DNA of 64,000 nucleotides from Balanoglossus misakiensis. Its lineage: Eukaryota > Hemichordata. Positions 37,729 through 53,469 of the stretch are shown here, one piece after another. The translations under genes and the position numbers were made by a program. How positions within the stretch are numbered: the first letter of the stretch is position 1; the number at the start of each line of letters is the position of its first letter. Location: assembly GCA_040954595.2 (NCBI GenBank), contig CM082582.2, positions 12,090,001 to 12,154,000 of the forward strand, written 5' to 3'. Under the pieces are notes generated by a model. It had not been told where the DNA came from and did not search any database. It saw only the letters and a list, made by a program, of their open reading frames with translations.

Positions 37729-37734
37729 TTTATT
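37729..37734 (-). promoter_or_regulatory. Poly(A) signal AATAAA of RECQL4
   Basis: AATAAA on the minus strand, 200 bp beyond the RECQL4 stop. The foldback element starts about 40 bp further downstream. Confidence 0.55.
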
Positions 37735-37933
37735 TCCAAATACGAATACTAATAAAATATAAAATCTTTAAGAGAAAAAATAAATAAAATTTACAAAATG
37801 TCAAATACTTCTCAGAGTTTTTTTTCATGGACATGAACTAAAGAAGAACTGAAGGTTGTTCAATGATTTTGTCTGCAGTATACATTTGAATTCAAGTACA
37901 CACAATGATGTTGAAAGTGGATGGTTCTGCTGA

Positions 37934-40900
37934 CTACCTCATGGCGAGAAGGACTTCATTTGCAATTTTGATCACAGAGTTGAAGTCAGCATCTAGATGA
38001 GCCCGCCAGTATCTGCGATCTCTTCCCCACACTCTGGCCGGATAACAGGGGCTTTCGATTCCATGGAAGATGCGTGCAATGGCCCTTCCGGTGAAATTCC
38101 TGTCGTGGTGAAGGCACACAAAACTTCTGATGTCTCTGCGCAATGCATCTGTATCCGGGATGCATTCCTAAAAACAGGATAGTTCAAAAATGAAAAATTA
38201 GCCCATTTAGAATGTAGGTGCCCAGTGGTACTCCATCTTAACCCTTTCACCCCCAGTTCCCTCTTTAGAGGTCCAACCTTACCATAAAAAACAATGGCTT
38301 TGGACTGAACCATGGTGGTGAAAGGGTTAAGAATGTACGATTGGTGAAACTGAAATAGTGGATGTTGGGATTCCATAAAGGTTTAATTCGACCACTGAAT
38401 TTAATTTAATGAAAGATCAACTGACCTCCATTTTTATGTTACTGAAGCCATCATCATCACTGAACTCTTGTTGAAATGCCAGCCGCCCAGCCTTAGGCTG
38501 TCTCTCAAAGTATTTGCTCAGTAAGGACTTGAGAGTCTCGCTAGACTCTGTGTCCACCTCCTCACAACAGTGCCAATATTCACTGAAAGACACACTGAAA
38601 TAAAAGGGAGAAACTCAATCATCGAACATTGACATAAATGATGTTGACATAACAGTTGGATTAAACATACACTGATAAATGAAGGGCTGGTATTATCCAT
38701 GGTGCTACAAAGTTTGCAGACCTCAGAATAAAACCACAGAAAATTATTTTTGGATGAGTATGAGACCAGATAAAAGGAAATCCATTCAAACATTCTGACT
38801 ACATGTACATGTTGTTCAGCAAACAGCAAGTCAGCTAGATTTAGTGGTACTGCCTCCATCATTGTAATATATACACTGTTTAGTCTTTACATTTGGGGAT
38901 GTGCTAGTACTGTTTGCCATGGATATATACACACCTGTGGAGTGATTTATAAACGCATTCCTGTTGATGCAATTCGGCTTTTTCTTGACCTTTGACCCTG
39001 TCAGTCAGAAAGTCACTAACTTCGTCTAATTCACTGTCGGTCAAATCACCAGGTGCTCGGAAGTGAAACGAGAGATCTGAGAATTCCACCATCACACCAC
39101 TCTTGCTACCAACAGCCTTGCCTACACATCAAAGAATATAAAAGAATGTGTCATTATAAAATTATACTTTATAAATGTAAAAATGCTGAGTTATGACTGG
39201 TTTATCTGTGCTCACACAGACAAATCATAAGTCGACTTGATTTGTCACAAACCATATACATATCAGATTATGATAAAACATAAATCCACAGAAAAACACG
39301 GAAAGACAGCACAAAATATTACTACCTGGAGTAAGTTCATTGACCCACTGCAGTTGACGTAGCTCTCGCTTCACAGGCAAAGACTCCCAGCCCATGGAAC
39401 TAGCAACCTCAATCACAGGAAACTCTATCCTGGCATCACTGTCATGGGAAACCCCTTTCAGTCTGTCCTTAGCTATGGCGACTGCCAAGGGAGGACATTT
39501 CTTGGCAATGCTGCGTAACTGCTTGGGTCCTCCATAGCAGTTGATTGTACAGGTGGAGGTGGTTGGTTGCATGTTTTCAATCCAATTTTTTGAGTGTAGT
39601 TCCAGGTAACACAGTAGGGTTTCTATTCCTGTGATGATAGGCAGAATGAATGAATGAATGAATGAATGAATGAATGAATGAATGAATGAATGAATGAATG
39701 AATGAGTTCAGTGGCAAATACAAGTAAGTAGAAATGGTTCAGTCATTCTCAAGATCACTGATTAGGATATTTAGAGTCCAGTCCTTTTATGACCATGTGG
39801 TGGCACATTTTATCTGCATGTCCCACTCAAGTGAACATCTGCTAAATTTCCACTTTCCATAGTAACTGGTCAATTCTGCATGGGTGACCATACACCTTTA
39901 AAAGCTTACTCTCGATCGATATAACCATACAGGAAAAATACAGGTTGAAAGTGATACGTGTACATAAAGTGAAAACTGACCTTCCTCCCTCATGTCCAAG
40001 TTTTCAACTGTATCATCTATACACATAGCCACTTCATGTCCAGGACATATCCTCTGCTGTTTCACAGATCCCCCAGTCGATAGGCTGCCGTCTGTATCAG
40101 CAATGGATGTATCTGCAGTCACTGTTTTGCTGCCTGTTTCGCTGCCACCTGGATTGTTTGTCCCTTGACTGCAGTCTGTTCCTTGTAACATCTCCTCCTC
40201 AGTGATCTGAGAATAATCGATGCCATCATCGGGGAATTCTTCCTCTTCAGTGTTGGCAGGGTCCTACCACAATTACAGGTTGTGGAGATAAAGACAGAGA
40301 ATTCCTTTATTTGTAATAATTAACCCTTAACAAAAAGGTAACAGTCAAGCACTAAGTTCGTAAAGATGAAAACATACATTATCTTTGTGATGATTTTGCT
40401 GTTGGAGTTCATACAGCTGTCGGCATTTGCATTTCGGAAAGCATTTTCTCACAAGCTTCTTGATGACATTCCTATCCACAGTGTTTCCGTAGGTGTGTCT
40501 GCGAATTTCTCTCAAATCACGGCCCTGTAGAACAAGTTCAACAAATATGTTTATTTCTATGAGATGATCTGCACAGGATCGGTACAAGAGCATATCTCAA
40601 GAGAGACTACATGTACATAAAAATTGAGTAGGACCTACTCACTCTTTTCAAAACACCCAACATTACGACTCTCTTCCATATTTTTACTACTTTTTACCCC
40701 TTGAGTTTACATGTATGTCATTGCAATTACCTCAGGATCCAGAAACAAGTGACAATGTGCAGGTTTTCCATCACGACCAGCTCTACCAATCTCCTGCACG
40801 TAATTTTCAAAACTCTTTGGAAGGTTGAAGTGGATGATGGCTCTCACATCTGACTTGTCAAGACCCATACCGAAGGCCACAGTTGCCACAACGATGCGTA

Positions 40901-43900
40901 GCTGACCAGACATGAACTGATTTTGGATTCTGCGTCGTTGAGCTGCACTCATTCCGGCATGGTAAGACTCGACACTGTTGCTGTCAACAGGTTTTCTTAC
41001 AGCTGAAAAGAGTAATAGAATTGAATCACACATTATACTAGACAGGTTTTACTTCATAGTCTTAATTTGTTTAATGTGTCAATCAAAAAAAGTAAAGTTT
41101 TCCTGGTGAATACTCACTTTTAGACTTGTTTTTTCCTTTGCCCTTGGTAGTCATATATTTCTCCTGACTTGGATTTTCACTGTCTTCAGATAGTGCCAAG
41201 GGCTTGTCAGGCAGACAAGTACGCAACAAGGAAGCTAGTCTCTCTGTCTGTTCTCGTCTTGTGCAGTAGACGATGATAGAGTCCAGGTGACAAAACCTGT
41301 CACCTTTCAACAGGGAAACCACTGCCTGTAAATACAAAATCAGCTTTTCTTAATCAAATCGTAAGGTGTACAATTTTGTAAAACAAAACTATCATAAAAT
41401 CAAACTATTACTATGGACAATACAGTGTTCAGCTCAAACTAAGGTAGTGAAAGGGTTCTGAGTTTAAAGCAAGATTTCACCCCATTTCCCTGTGTAAGGG
41501 TCCACAAATACCAATGAAAACAAAGGAGTTGGACTAAACCATTGCAGTGGAAGAGGTAGCGCTGCTTCCTTACCCTGTCTCTGTCAGCATCTCTTGACAC
41601 TGAAAGATGCAGATTACTAGGTACAGCTGCTCCCCTCACCACGGCATGCGAGTAATCGGTGATGCCCAAGTGTTCTGCCACACTGGTAGCTGTGGACAGA
41701 GTAGCTGTTGCTGTGAGCCCCAGGAAGCATCTCACACCTAACCTGTCCCTCAAAACCTACAACAGCAAAACAGCAAGCATTCATTTGAAGAGAGTTTTAG
41801 ACAGCTAAATGGATGTTACTTAACACATACGGGTAATAAGAGAGTGCACAAAATACCCATTAAAAATAATGACCTCATTAAAATTACAAGGTACATGTAC
41901 TTCATTGTCAAGTTTTATGTCATTTCTGAAGAAGTGTATTCACAGTATTTTCTGCTGTGTGGTGTCTATGATTGTTAACACTGGTCTGAAAATACACCTA
42001 CATCTTTGTTTCTATGCCAATCACCAGACCAGCTAATTGAGCAACGAGTGATTGCATGGCCAATCCTTGCAATTAAAATATCCCTAATAACATGTTAAGC
42101 CAGCCTATTATGTGATTGGTTAAAAGCATGGTGGTACTAAAAATATGACACCATTCCATTGGGAACTGATGTACAGCACCGTTTAGATGAATTTGAAGCT
42201 TGAACTTGTCTTACTCATATTACAGAGAGCAATAATTGCAATTAGACTTATGCTCACTGCAACAAGCCTGTCAGTAAGATCCATCCAGCATTTCATCATT
42301 CATTTGAACTAATGCCAATTGGCAACAAGATTGTCTCAATAACGGTTGAACAACAGGATGCTGCAGGAGAACTGAACACCCCTTCTTGACGGATTCTTTA
42401 CATGTGTCACCAGAAATCAGCGGCTGAACAATACATATCTGAGAGAAGGAAGTCAACTTTTGATTCTCCTGTGATTTGCACATTGTGGACCCCAGTACAG
42501 ATACACAACAGTTGCAGTTCCAGAAGCCAGACTCCCTAGTTCATGTGCATGAACATTTTCACCAGCGGCAACATTGTAGAATCATCCTGTCAGCCGACAT
42601 GTGTGTTCTTCGCACGATGCAGAGTTGAAACCGCTCTAATCGTATAGCCGTGTCCATGCTGCAATACACAAGTGAGGGCTGAACATGGCCAGATTCTCAC
42701 AGCCAATCAAATTAGTTCTCCGTACTCTTCACTCTGCAATGTGTAGTCCCATCGTCAGATCATATTCAATCTGAAGACTCGATATAGGCAGGATAAGGTG
42801 GAAACCATACTCATCATCCACCAGCGATGTGCAATAACTCTTCAAACTCCTTGCCAGGGGCTGGATGTACTGGACGTTCTGAAGAACAGGCAAGCTTCCC
42901 AAATGTTATATCTGTCAAGGCTCTCATAGTGTTCACCGTAACAATTTTAATGATCTTGGGAAATCTGTTCTGTGTGGTGGTCATTCCAAGACTGAGGCAG
43001 CTACCTACTTACTCCAAACACTTCAGGTTTTCCGTGGTTCTGGCAGACTTCGCTGTAGGAGTGACTGTTTTCTCGCTGGGAATCGTTCCGAGCTTCACTG
43101 GATCATGGGCGTACGGGCACGGCGTATGTGAGCTGCAAGTTGCTTTGACTATTGTTTTTACTGTCGCCTCGATGTATTCCATCTTAATGTTGCACATTGA
43201 GCACTACATTGCCATCAGTCGGCCACTGCATTACAACAGGATCTTGACCACCAAGAGGTGTTGCCTGGCTTTGGCCAGTGCCTGGCTATTGTCCATCTTC
43301 TTCGCCGTCCTTGTGGTCATCTTCGGCCGGGACCAGATACAATACGATCCATCCATCTTTCTCTGCAATGCCTTCAGTGTTTACACCACCCCTTCAATGC
43401 AGCCACTCCTGTTTGTTTTCATCTGCACCACCGTCTTGCCTATTTCACTGGTAGTCGCTGTCATCAATGCCAAGATTTGTCGCATTGTCAAAAGGCACAA
43501 GACAGCCGTACATCAACAGCCCACTTATACAGATGTGGATTTTGCAGTAAATTTACAAAATGAGGGACAGAATTTTCAAAATAACGCTAATGATATGTGC
43601 TCTGCCAGACTGCCTCTGACCACAATAACATTTTGGATTTCAATGTATCCTCTACCTGTAAGTATGATATATTCCACAGCGTACGGTGGTCCAATCACCT
43701 GTAATATTTCTTTTGCTTGCTGTTGGCTATACCTGTCAAATAGTTTATGGAATGTTTTGATATATTCTGCAACAAGTAGCCAATTCTGGAGTACTTCAAG
43801 GGAGCTCATAATATGTTTTGCAAAAACTTGTTCAAGGCACAATTCAACAGTTCCAATGACAGTAAATGTTGCAACAGTTTCTTGAAAGCAGATGGTGGAT

Positions 43901-46900
43901 ATTTTTTGTTTTATTAGACACACATTTCTTTGTATTTTTTATTTTATCAAGTGTAGATAGTATTGTATTATATCATCACTATTTTTCTATTTAAGCTCTC
44001 CCAGAATGTATATTATGTGTATATATCAAAGGAATGAAACATGTATCAAGGTTCATATATTTTGTAACTTTTGAAACTTAAATTTATATTTATTTGTCAT
44101 TGATTTTTATGCTATGATTCATGTATGCGAATTGTATATGACCATTATTTGGAAGAATTAAAACATGCTCCTAAAATGTTTTCTGTACAGTTTTGAGTAC
44201 ACCAAAAAGTTAAGAAATGAGTTAATTTGACAAATTACCTTGCAGAGCCTAAGGTATGACGGTCTGAAGTGATGTGACCACTCTGACACACAGTGGACTT
44301 CGTCAATACATGCAAATGCAATGGGTGGCAGCTGGGACATCGAAGGAAGACAGCCAGTTTTTCCCCAACCCCCTCCAACCAAGGCCTCTGGAGATACGAG
44401 TAACACTTGAATTTTGCCATTGCTTATTTCTTTGATGACCTTTTCGCGTTGGGTTTTTGTCATGTTGCTGTGCAGTCTTGCACCTTTCAGACAGCCGGGC
44501 AAACCAAGGACCTGGTTGAACAAGAAAATAGATTTTATGGAGCAGCTTGGCAACTTTCACAAGAGCTGTATTGATTTCATGAGATAAAAAATTGTGTGTT
44601 TCTGGTGAGTTGAAGAGTAACATACCCTAGTTCAAACCCCAACCCCAAACTTTTTTCTCCACATGTTTGTAAGAAAATCCTGTGAGATTAAGTGTGTGAA
44701 ACTGCCACAGAAAAACGTGTAATCCTATGTATACGCTGACCAACATGCATTTAATTGTACAGCGAACGTGACTGCATTTTATTCCAGAGTAGGTCTATTT
44801 CTGTAATTGCGCAGAAAATGACTACAAATAAGCTGAGAAGTTGCTTTTGTGTAAAGGCCACAGTCAGTTTTGAAATAACGAGCCCTGTAATTACCAGCAC
44901 GTCCTTTTGTCAGTAATGGGTTAACTACATAAATGTGAATTTGTTACCTGATCTTCCATTAGTGACACCAGAGGAGAAATGACCAAAGTAATGGCATTGG
45001 ATCGTTGTGAATACATGTACGCTGGGAGTTGATAACACAGAGATTTTCCTGCACCAGTGGACAACACAACTAATGTGGACAGACCTATTGATATTGAGGA
45101 AGAATCAACAGTAAAATTAGCTTCTGTTTACAAGCAGTAGGTCAAATATCATCTCAGTAATAATCATGACCTCATCAAAATAAATCAAGTATCACATGCT
45201 AATTTGCAGTGAACAATAAGCTGATAAGTGTCATGTGGAGTGAACATATCAACATTTCAAAAAAAGAAACAATACTGAATCAGTCTGATTGTCAGTCACG
45301 TTTTCCACCAAGACATGTTTCCTATAATTAGTTTTTGTGATATATAAAAAATTGTTTTAGCAGAAAAGTTTTCTAGTACTGCTAAAACTGAGTAGTTCAT
45401 GCTTCCAAAGCAACAACATAATGAGATAAAAGGTGTGAACTTTTGGGATGTTTTAATTTTAGCAACGACATGTTCCTTGTTCATTCTGGTTAATGAGACC
45501 TAAGGGAGAATCAACAGGATGAACCACTGTGTTGTGATGCTCAAAAACAGAGCAACATTATGTCTCAGATGAAATGATATTATCAGAATAACATCAATCG
45601 AAGGTGGAAACCGTTCCTTCAAGACGACAGAAAAGATAGTGTGTTTATACAACAATAAACTTGACATACCACTCAGTATTCTCATGATGGCATTTTCCTG
45701 ACCAGGTCTGAAGGACGAATAACCCATCTTATGCAAAGCATCATGGACATCAGATGGCGTGGCTGCAAGAAACATTTGAAAAAAAATGTCATGGAAGTGC
45801 TGTGTGTATTTCAATTTTGCATTCTAATAAGAATCATCTCATGAGGCAGAGCGCTTTCAGTTTTAATTACCGTAAAAACACAAACAGAAATGTTTCAATA
45901 ATCCCTGTGTGAACGTCATATACGTCATTCAGATTTAAAATAATACCAAAAAGTGAAACAGACTCTGACCTATAGGTTGCCCATCCTTTCCAGGCTCAAA
46001 GAGAGGTTCCATGGGTGATGGGGGTTCTGGAGGGATATACATTGGTGGTATGAAAGCCATATTCATTTCAGCATCCATGCCATCTTTCTTCGTGTTGCTG
46101 CTTCCTGTTTCTGTGTTCTCATGGGTGTTTTCATTCCTGGTGCCTTGAGACTCGCAATTGCTTCCTTTGTCTCCGCCCCACGGACGTCTCACACCGGACG
46201 CCATCATGGCAGCCTCCGCCAAGGTTGGGAATGGACAAACATCTTGTGGTTCATTGTCATCACCTTCCTCCTCATCCTTTGATTTTTTGACATCACCACC
46301 ACCCCAGTCTATGTTCCTTCCTATGAAGATACGGGGTGACATTAAATGTCATATATTATACATATGTAGACATCAGACATAAAATAGAAAGCAAAGACCT
46401 TCAGATCAACATTTTCATATAGTTTTCTTGGTTTGGCGTGTTTTACTGTTCCTAAAAATTCATGAAAAACTGCCTCTATTGCATTACTATCACACTCACG
46501 TTTTGATGAGTGGCAGTTCTTGGCCCAGTGACCAATCTCCCCACACTTAAAACAGCCACCCTGATCTCCATTTGCCATTTTCTGCTTCCATTGCATCCGT
46601 TTGTACTTGCCACCAGTCATCACAGCACCTTTGCGTTGGTACCTTTTTCTCTTCATGTTCAATCGGACAAAATTCTCATCCAGACTTTTGCTGGTGGTGG
46701 TTGATTTCTTTGTTGATGCAGCTGCCTTTAATCTAAAATGTAAAAGGTGTACAGAGAAATAAAACACAGAAATACATCAACTGAACTCCACATAAACTTG
46801 TTATCAATATTATTGCATGGGATTCCATCATAACTATTCTTTCATACCTGGCACCATATGCTGATTTCTTCCGTCGCTGAATCGCATCAAAGTCATCCTC

Positions 46901-49013
46901 ATCGTCGCAGAGATTCCTTGGAGTATTTGCCTCCTTGTCATCTTCCTTATTAACCTGGTCTCCAGTTTCAGCATCGCCCTCTGGGTTTTCCTGCTTTTTC
47001 TTCCGACTCCTTGCGTGCGTCTTCTTCCTCTTTTTACCTGCAGCGCTCTCATCCTGAACACACTCTTCACCGCTTTCTCTTTCAGCATTGCCACCTGCTT
47101 CAGGAAATGTGTACTCATCTGGGGTGTTGTCGCCTGTTGTTTCAATCTCGGTGCTGTCCACACGCCTTTTCTTGGACCCTTTCTGCTTGGATGCTGTCTC
47201 AACGCTATCAACCCCGGAGTCTATTTTTCTCTTCTTTCCTTTAGATTTGCTCACTTTCTGTATGTCAGAGCAAGCACCAGTGTTCATGTCACCGCAACCC
47301 TTCACGAATGACTTGTCAGTGTCATCGTTCTTGGAATTCCGCTTGTCATCAATCTTGATTTTGTTCTTACCATGTGACACTACATCACTTCTTTGTTCTT
47401 TTGACAGCTCGTCATAACTTTCGTGACTACCCATCAATTTTGATCCTGATTCAGATTTCCATGTCTCTGTTTCAGGGGAAGTTTCCAACTTACTGTCCTT
47501 CACAGCAAACTGCATGTTCTCTTGATGCAACACAGCATTTTTTGGCTGGTATTTAGTGGGCATCTCATCACCAGGGTCAGAGTCAAAGGGTTCTAGTTCA
47601 GGTTCAACTGCGCTCTTACCAAGTTTACCCACATTCCTGTGTACATCTGGCTGGCATCTTTCAAGCCAATCTGTCGAAACAGATGACTTTCTGTACTGGC
47701 TTCTCTGAGCAATACCGCACAAAGGCCTGTTTGCGTGTTTGGTTTTTGGTGTCTGTTGTATGCTGCTTGAAATTTTAAACTTTGGAGTTTGAGATTTCTG
47801 GCCGAAGAATGCTGGTGAACCAAAGTGATTCAAGTCTGTCAGCTCTTCATCCTCAGGGCTTGGGGGAATTTTGCCTGAATTAGTTGAGGCATTTTCGTTC
47901 CCTTTGACTTGGGCAATCTCCTGTTTTGATCTGCTCTTCAATGACATTGGTAGTTTCTATAAAAAGAGACAAAATAAAACAATCTTGCTGTAAGCACTCA
48001 GGGTCTTATAACTAAATGTCACAGTATCAATAATAGTTATTCTCAGGTCTCGTAATCAAGCAGAGTCTGAGTTTAATACTGGAATATATATGGTATATAT
48101 GGTGCCTGTTTTGTGATCCTAGGATGGAGGCAAAGCCCTTTTCCACCATGGGAAATAACACAAGTAGTATTTATAACTGTTTTCTGGCTAAGTCAAAACA
48201 AAAGGGACATATTTCAACAGTTCTAATGATACATTTATCTTTGCAATTCCCAGTCTGCCCCCTGGAACGTAAAGTATGCCTCCTACAGCGAAAGTAAGAA
48301 TTAATTGCTAGAATTGGCTCTTCCTGTTCATACATTGGTTCTCAAGGGTCTATGATTCAAGATATTGAAGTAAACAACATACAGGAAATGAGATTATCAA
48401 TACCTTGGAGTATTTTGATGAATTCAATTTTAGTTTTTCGGAGAAGTGAGTGATTGAGTATCCATCATCAGCTTTGCCATCAGGACTGTTCGATTCACGG
48501 TTGTGTTTAGTGGAAGCTGTTCTGTTTAGGTGTTTTCCCCACACATCATTTTCTGCAGATTTCTCCTGGTCAGGCTTTACTTTCTTTAGCCTGGTGTAGT
48601 CTGCATAGGCATCTGTAAAGGTGTAAATCATTATGAAAAGTTTTATACAAGAATCATGATTTCATGGTCCAAACTAAAAAAACACATAGCTGGCAGGCTG
48701 CTGTTACTAAATAAATAAAATTACAACCAGCGAAAAGCACATTTCGCCGTCAAAAGGTTCAGAAGAAGCAAAATACTACGGAGGGGGCGTGGTCCCTGAA
48801 GAAGGGGGCGTGGCCGGAACGAGATGATAGACAGACGTTATCCTTGAAATTGTACATTGTACTGTAGAAATTACCTTTGATCACTTGGGATGCCTGCTGT
48901 ATGTCTTCTTTGGAAGGCTTTCGATTATGTTCTACCTGAAACCCAGCTTCCCATGTTTTCAGTTGTTTCTTCAGCTCAAGAAGACGAGAAGTGTTGTCGG
49001 CAGCGGACGACAT
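37934..49013 (-). CDS. recql4: RecQ-like helicase RECQL4, complete, 17 exons
   Basis: A 3'-5' DNA helicase of replication initiation and repair. Exons: 49013-48875, 48612-48404, 47956-46848, 46732-46500, 46320-45970, 45762-45670, 45084-44948, 44511-44239, 41756-41574, 41325-41118, 41002-40731, 40524-40378, 40263-39981, 39628-39326, 39121-38935, 38594-38426, 38167-37934; 1,509 aa, phases consistent. The N-terminus ([20 protein letters not shown]) is the Sld2-like domain. A long acidic/basic disordered region follows, then a CCHC zinc knuckle (C546, C549, H554, C559). Helicase core: Walker A STGAGKS (Lys725), motif II DEVH (827-830) where DEAH is usual, GLTATAT, and [15 protein letters not shown]4-only C-terminal blocks are present: [65 protein letters not shown]. 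It is longer than human (1,208 aa), mainly in the disordered part. Intron 8 holds a GPCR gene. Confidence 0.95.
38238..38330. mobile_element. piggyBac-type MITE, 93 bp, in RECQL4 intron 16
   Basis: The element reads TTAACCCTTTCACC at the left and GGTGAAAGGGTTAA at the right: a perfect 14-bp inverted repeat including TTAA on both sides. TTAA target duplication and termini beginning CCC are hallmarks of piggyBac elements. The 93-bp length has no coding capacity, so it is nonautonomous. A related sequence lies at 41475-41556. Confidence 0.75.
39644..39705. repeat. (GAAT)15 microsatellite next to a RECQL4 splice acceptor
   Basis: An almost perfect tetranucleotide run, read as (ATTC)n on the transcribed minus strand. 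It ends about 15 nt upstream of the exon 14 acceptor (39629), so part of the pyrimidine tract region of intron 13 is made of this repeat. Confidence 0.9.
41475..41556. mobile_element. Diverged relative of the RECQL4-intron MITE
   Basis: This part of RECQL4 intron 9 aligns over its length with the element at 38238-38330: both read tttcacccc..ttccct.., then a variable middle, then ggact(a/g)aaccat. The termini are degraded and the TTAA borders are not clear, as in an older copy. It ends just before the exon 9 donor side. Confidence 0.55.
42827..43885 (+). CDS. Rhodopsin-type GPCR, intronless, nested in RECQL4 intron 8
   Basis: A 352-aa seven-helix receptor of the plasma membrane, ligand unknown. 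N-terminus MCNNSSNS has a glycosylation sequon. Helices: TM1 around [12 protein letters not shown] (GN), TM2 VVLADFAVG (Asp), TM3 from CELQ to [19 protein letters not shown]4 [15 protein letters not shown] (Trp), TM5 [20 protein letters not shown] (Pro), TM6 [16 protein letters not shown] and TM7 [20 protein letters not shown]. Cysteines at the TM3 start and in ECL2 (FLCNAF) could form the usual disulphide. Departures: EHY for DRY, no CWxP in TM6, NVLIY for NPxxY. The overall pattern suggests the amine-receptor side of the family, but subfamily is not assignable. The gene is on the strand opposite to RECQL4, wholly within the intron 41757-44238. The ATG starts just before the sequon. ATTAAA at about 44157 may end the transcript. 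Confidence 0.9.
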   Translation: MCNNSSNSLPGAGCTGRSEEQASFPNVISVKALIVFTVTILMILGNLFCVVVIPRLRQLPTYSKHFRFSVVLADFAVGVTVFSLGIVPSFTGSWAYGHGVCELQVALTIVFTVASMYSILMLHIEHYIAISRPLHYNRILTTKRCCLALASAWLLSIFFAVLVVIFGRDQIQYDPSIFLCNAFSVYTTPSMQPLLFVFICTTVLPISLVVAVINAKICRIVKRHKTAVHQQPTYTDVDFAVNLQNEGQNFQNNANDMCSARLPLTTITFWISMYPLPVSMIYSTAYGGPITCNISFACCWLYLSNSLWNVLIYSATSSQFWSTSRELIICFAKTCSRHNSTVPMTVNVATVS

Positions 49014-52372
<3,359 letters not shown>

Positions 52373-52535
52373 GAATCTTGTGACAATTATTTTTATAAAA
52401 TGAATTGAAAATTTCTGTCAAATGAGTGATATCTACATGACGTCATTTTTTAATGGTTTATTTTGGTTTTTCTTTTCTGTCTTTTTATGTTGATATGTAC
52501 AACAGTGGCCAGCTGTTGATGTTTTTATCTATTTA

Positions 52536-52541
52536 AATAAA
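52536..52541 (+). promoter_or_regulatory. Poly(A) signal AATAAA of DUS2
   Basis: Canonical hexamer 164 bp after the DUS2 stop, with a GT/T-rich stretch (gtgttgttttttc) about 30 bp further. Confidence 0.7.
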
Positions 52542-52766
52542 CACCAGGAAAAATGTAAATACAAATATGGAATTGTGTTGTTTTTTCACTGATTGATCAG
52601 GATTGCTTTGTGCGTTCCGCAGGTGGTCAGTCTTCCAGTCAACGTTGAGGGCGCTGTACTAGAGAGACTGCTGGTATATTTCCCTGGGTTGCATCAGTTG
52701 AATTTGGTTTTAATAATTCTTGACGAGAATTTACCCTTTGAATAGTATTTTTTCAAAGTAGGCGAA

Positions 52767-52839
52767 GGCTCGTTGGTGTAGTTGGTATGATACCTGCTTC
52801 GGGAGTAGGTGATCCCGGGTTCAATCCCCGGACGGGCCC
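52767..52839 (+). tRNA. tRNA-Pro, anticodon CGG
   Basis: The 73-base sequence folds as a cloverleaf. Acceptor GGCTCGT pairs with ACGGGCC with one G-U, and the discriminator is C. The anticodon stem is cctgc/gtagg around loop ttcggga, giving anticodon CGG. The internal promoter is present: A box TGGTGTAGTTGG and B box GGTTCAATCC. A TTTT terminator lies at 52846-52849. There is no intron, and CCA is not encoded, as expected in eukaryotes. It matches eukaryotic tRNA-Pro in acceptor and T-arm sequence. Confidence 0.93.
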
Positions 52840-53469
52840 TTAACCTTTTGTGTTATGCCTGTGAAAGTGATACTAGCAGTCTATCAGTATTCCCTTAAAT
52901 GTGAATGTAATTACTGCCGAAGTTTAAAGTTTAATTTTTTATTTCCGACAAAAAGTGATTAATAACACTTAAATGTAATAAAAGTCGGTGTGATTATATT
53001 GTGATTATTCGTAATAGGCCTATTGCAACAGTAAGTTTTGCTCTAATTTTTTACCATTTGTCCTAATTTCAGCGAATAACCGAATGAGTAGGAAAAGGGG
53101 GAAAGCCAATGAAAATCAACTGCTGCAGATGTAACGAGGCCAATTTGAATAAATGTCCTGCTTTTCGTCCCCGCGTGGGTAGGTTTGCAGCCAATGTAGA
53201 AGAAAAAACTCACACTTTCCTGTCCGAAGCTATTCACATTGCGATATTTCCAATACTCTAGTCGGCTGTACCTGTATTGTATCTACAGATTAGGTCAGGA
53301 AAAGTCTTCTATGAAGAATCCTTCTCTACAGTCTCTAAAGGATCGAATTAATCATCTAATTAAATCTTAGACAACTACCCGAAATATGGGAGCTTGGCAC
53401 CCCCGGTTTCCTCGTAGCATACAAATACCAAGCGGCTGTCGTAGTTGTGTACCAGTGTGGTTCGTCACC

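Larger units (their letters stand above)
36002..37933. other. Intergenic region between the asteroid paralogue and RECQL4
   Basis: The paralogue's promoter (minus strand) and the RECQL4 3' UTR meet here. It is AT-rich, with a foldback element at 37509-37689 and the RECQL4 poly(A) signal at 37729-37734. No ORF with a recognisable domain was found. Confidence 0.55.
52373..53469. other. DUS2 3' flank, tRNA gene and astacin-1 promoter
   Basis: It contains the DUS2 3' UTR with its poly(A) signal, the tRNA-Pro gene and the upstream region of the first astacin gene. About 100 bp before the astacin ATG, ggcacccccggtttc resembles ggcgcccccgtgttc upstream of the second astacin gene, a possible remnant of a shared promoter. 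No other gene is seen. Confidence 0.5.

Noticed and set aside
52767-52839. Functional linkage of the tRNA-Pro gene with neighbouring DUS2
   Set aside because: A tRNA beside a tRNA-modifying enzyme gene is attractive, but tRNA genes are scattered widely in animal genomes, so the adjacency is most likely chance.
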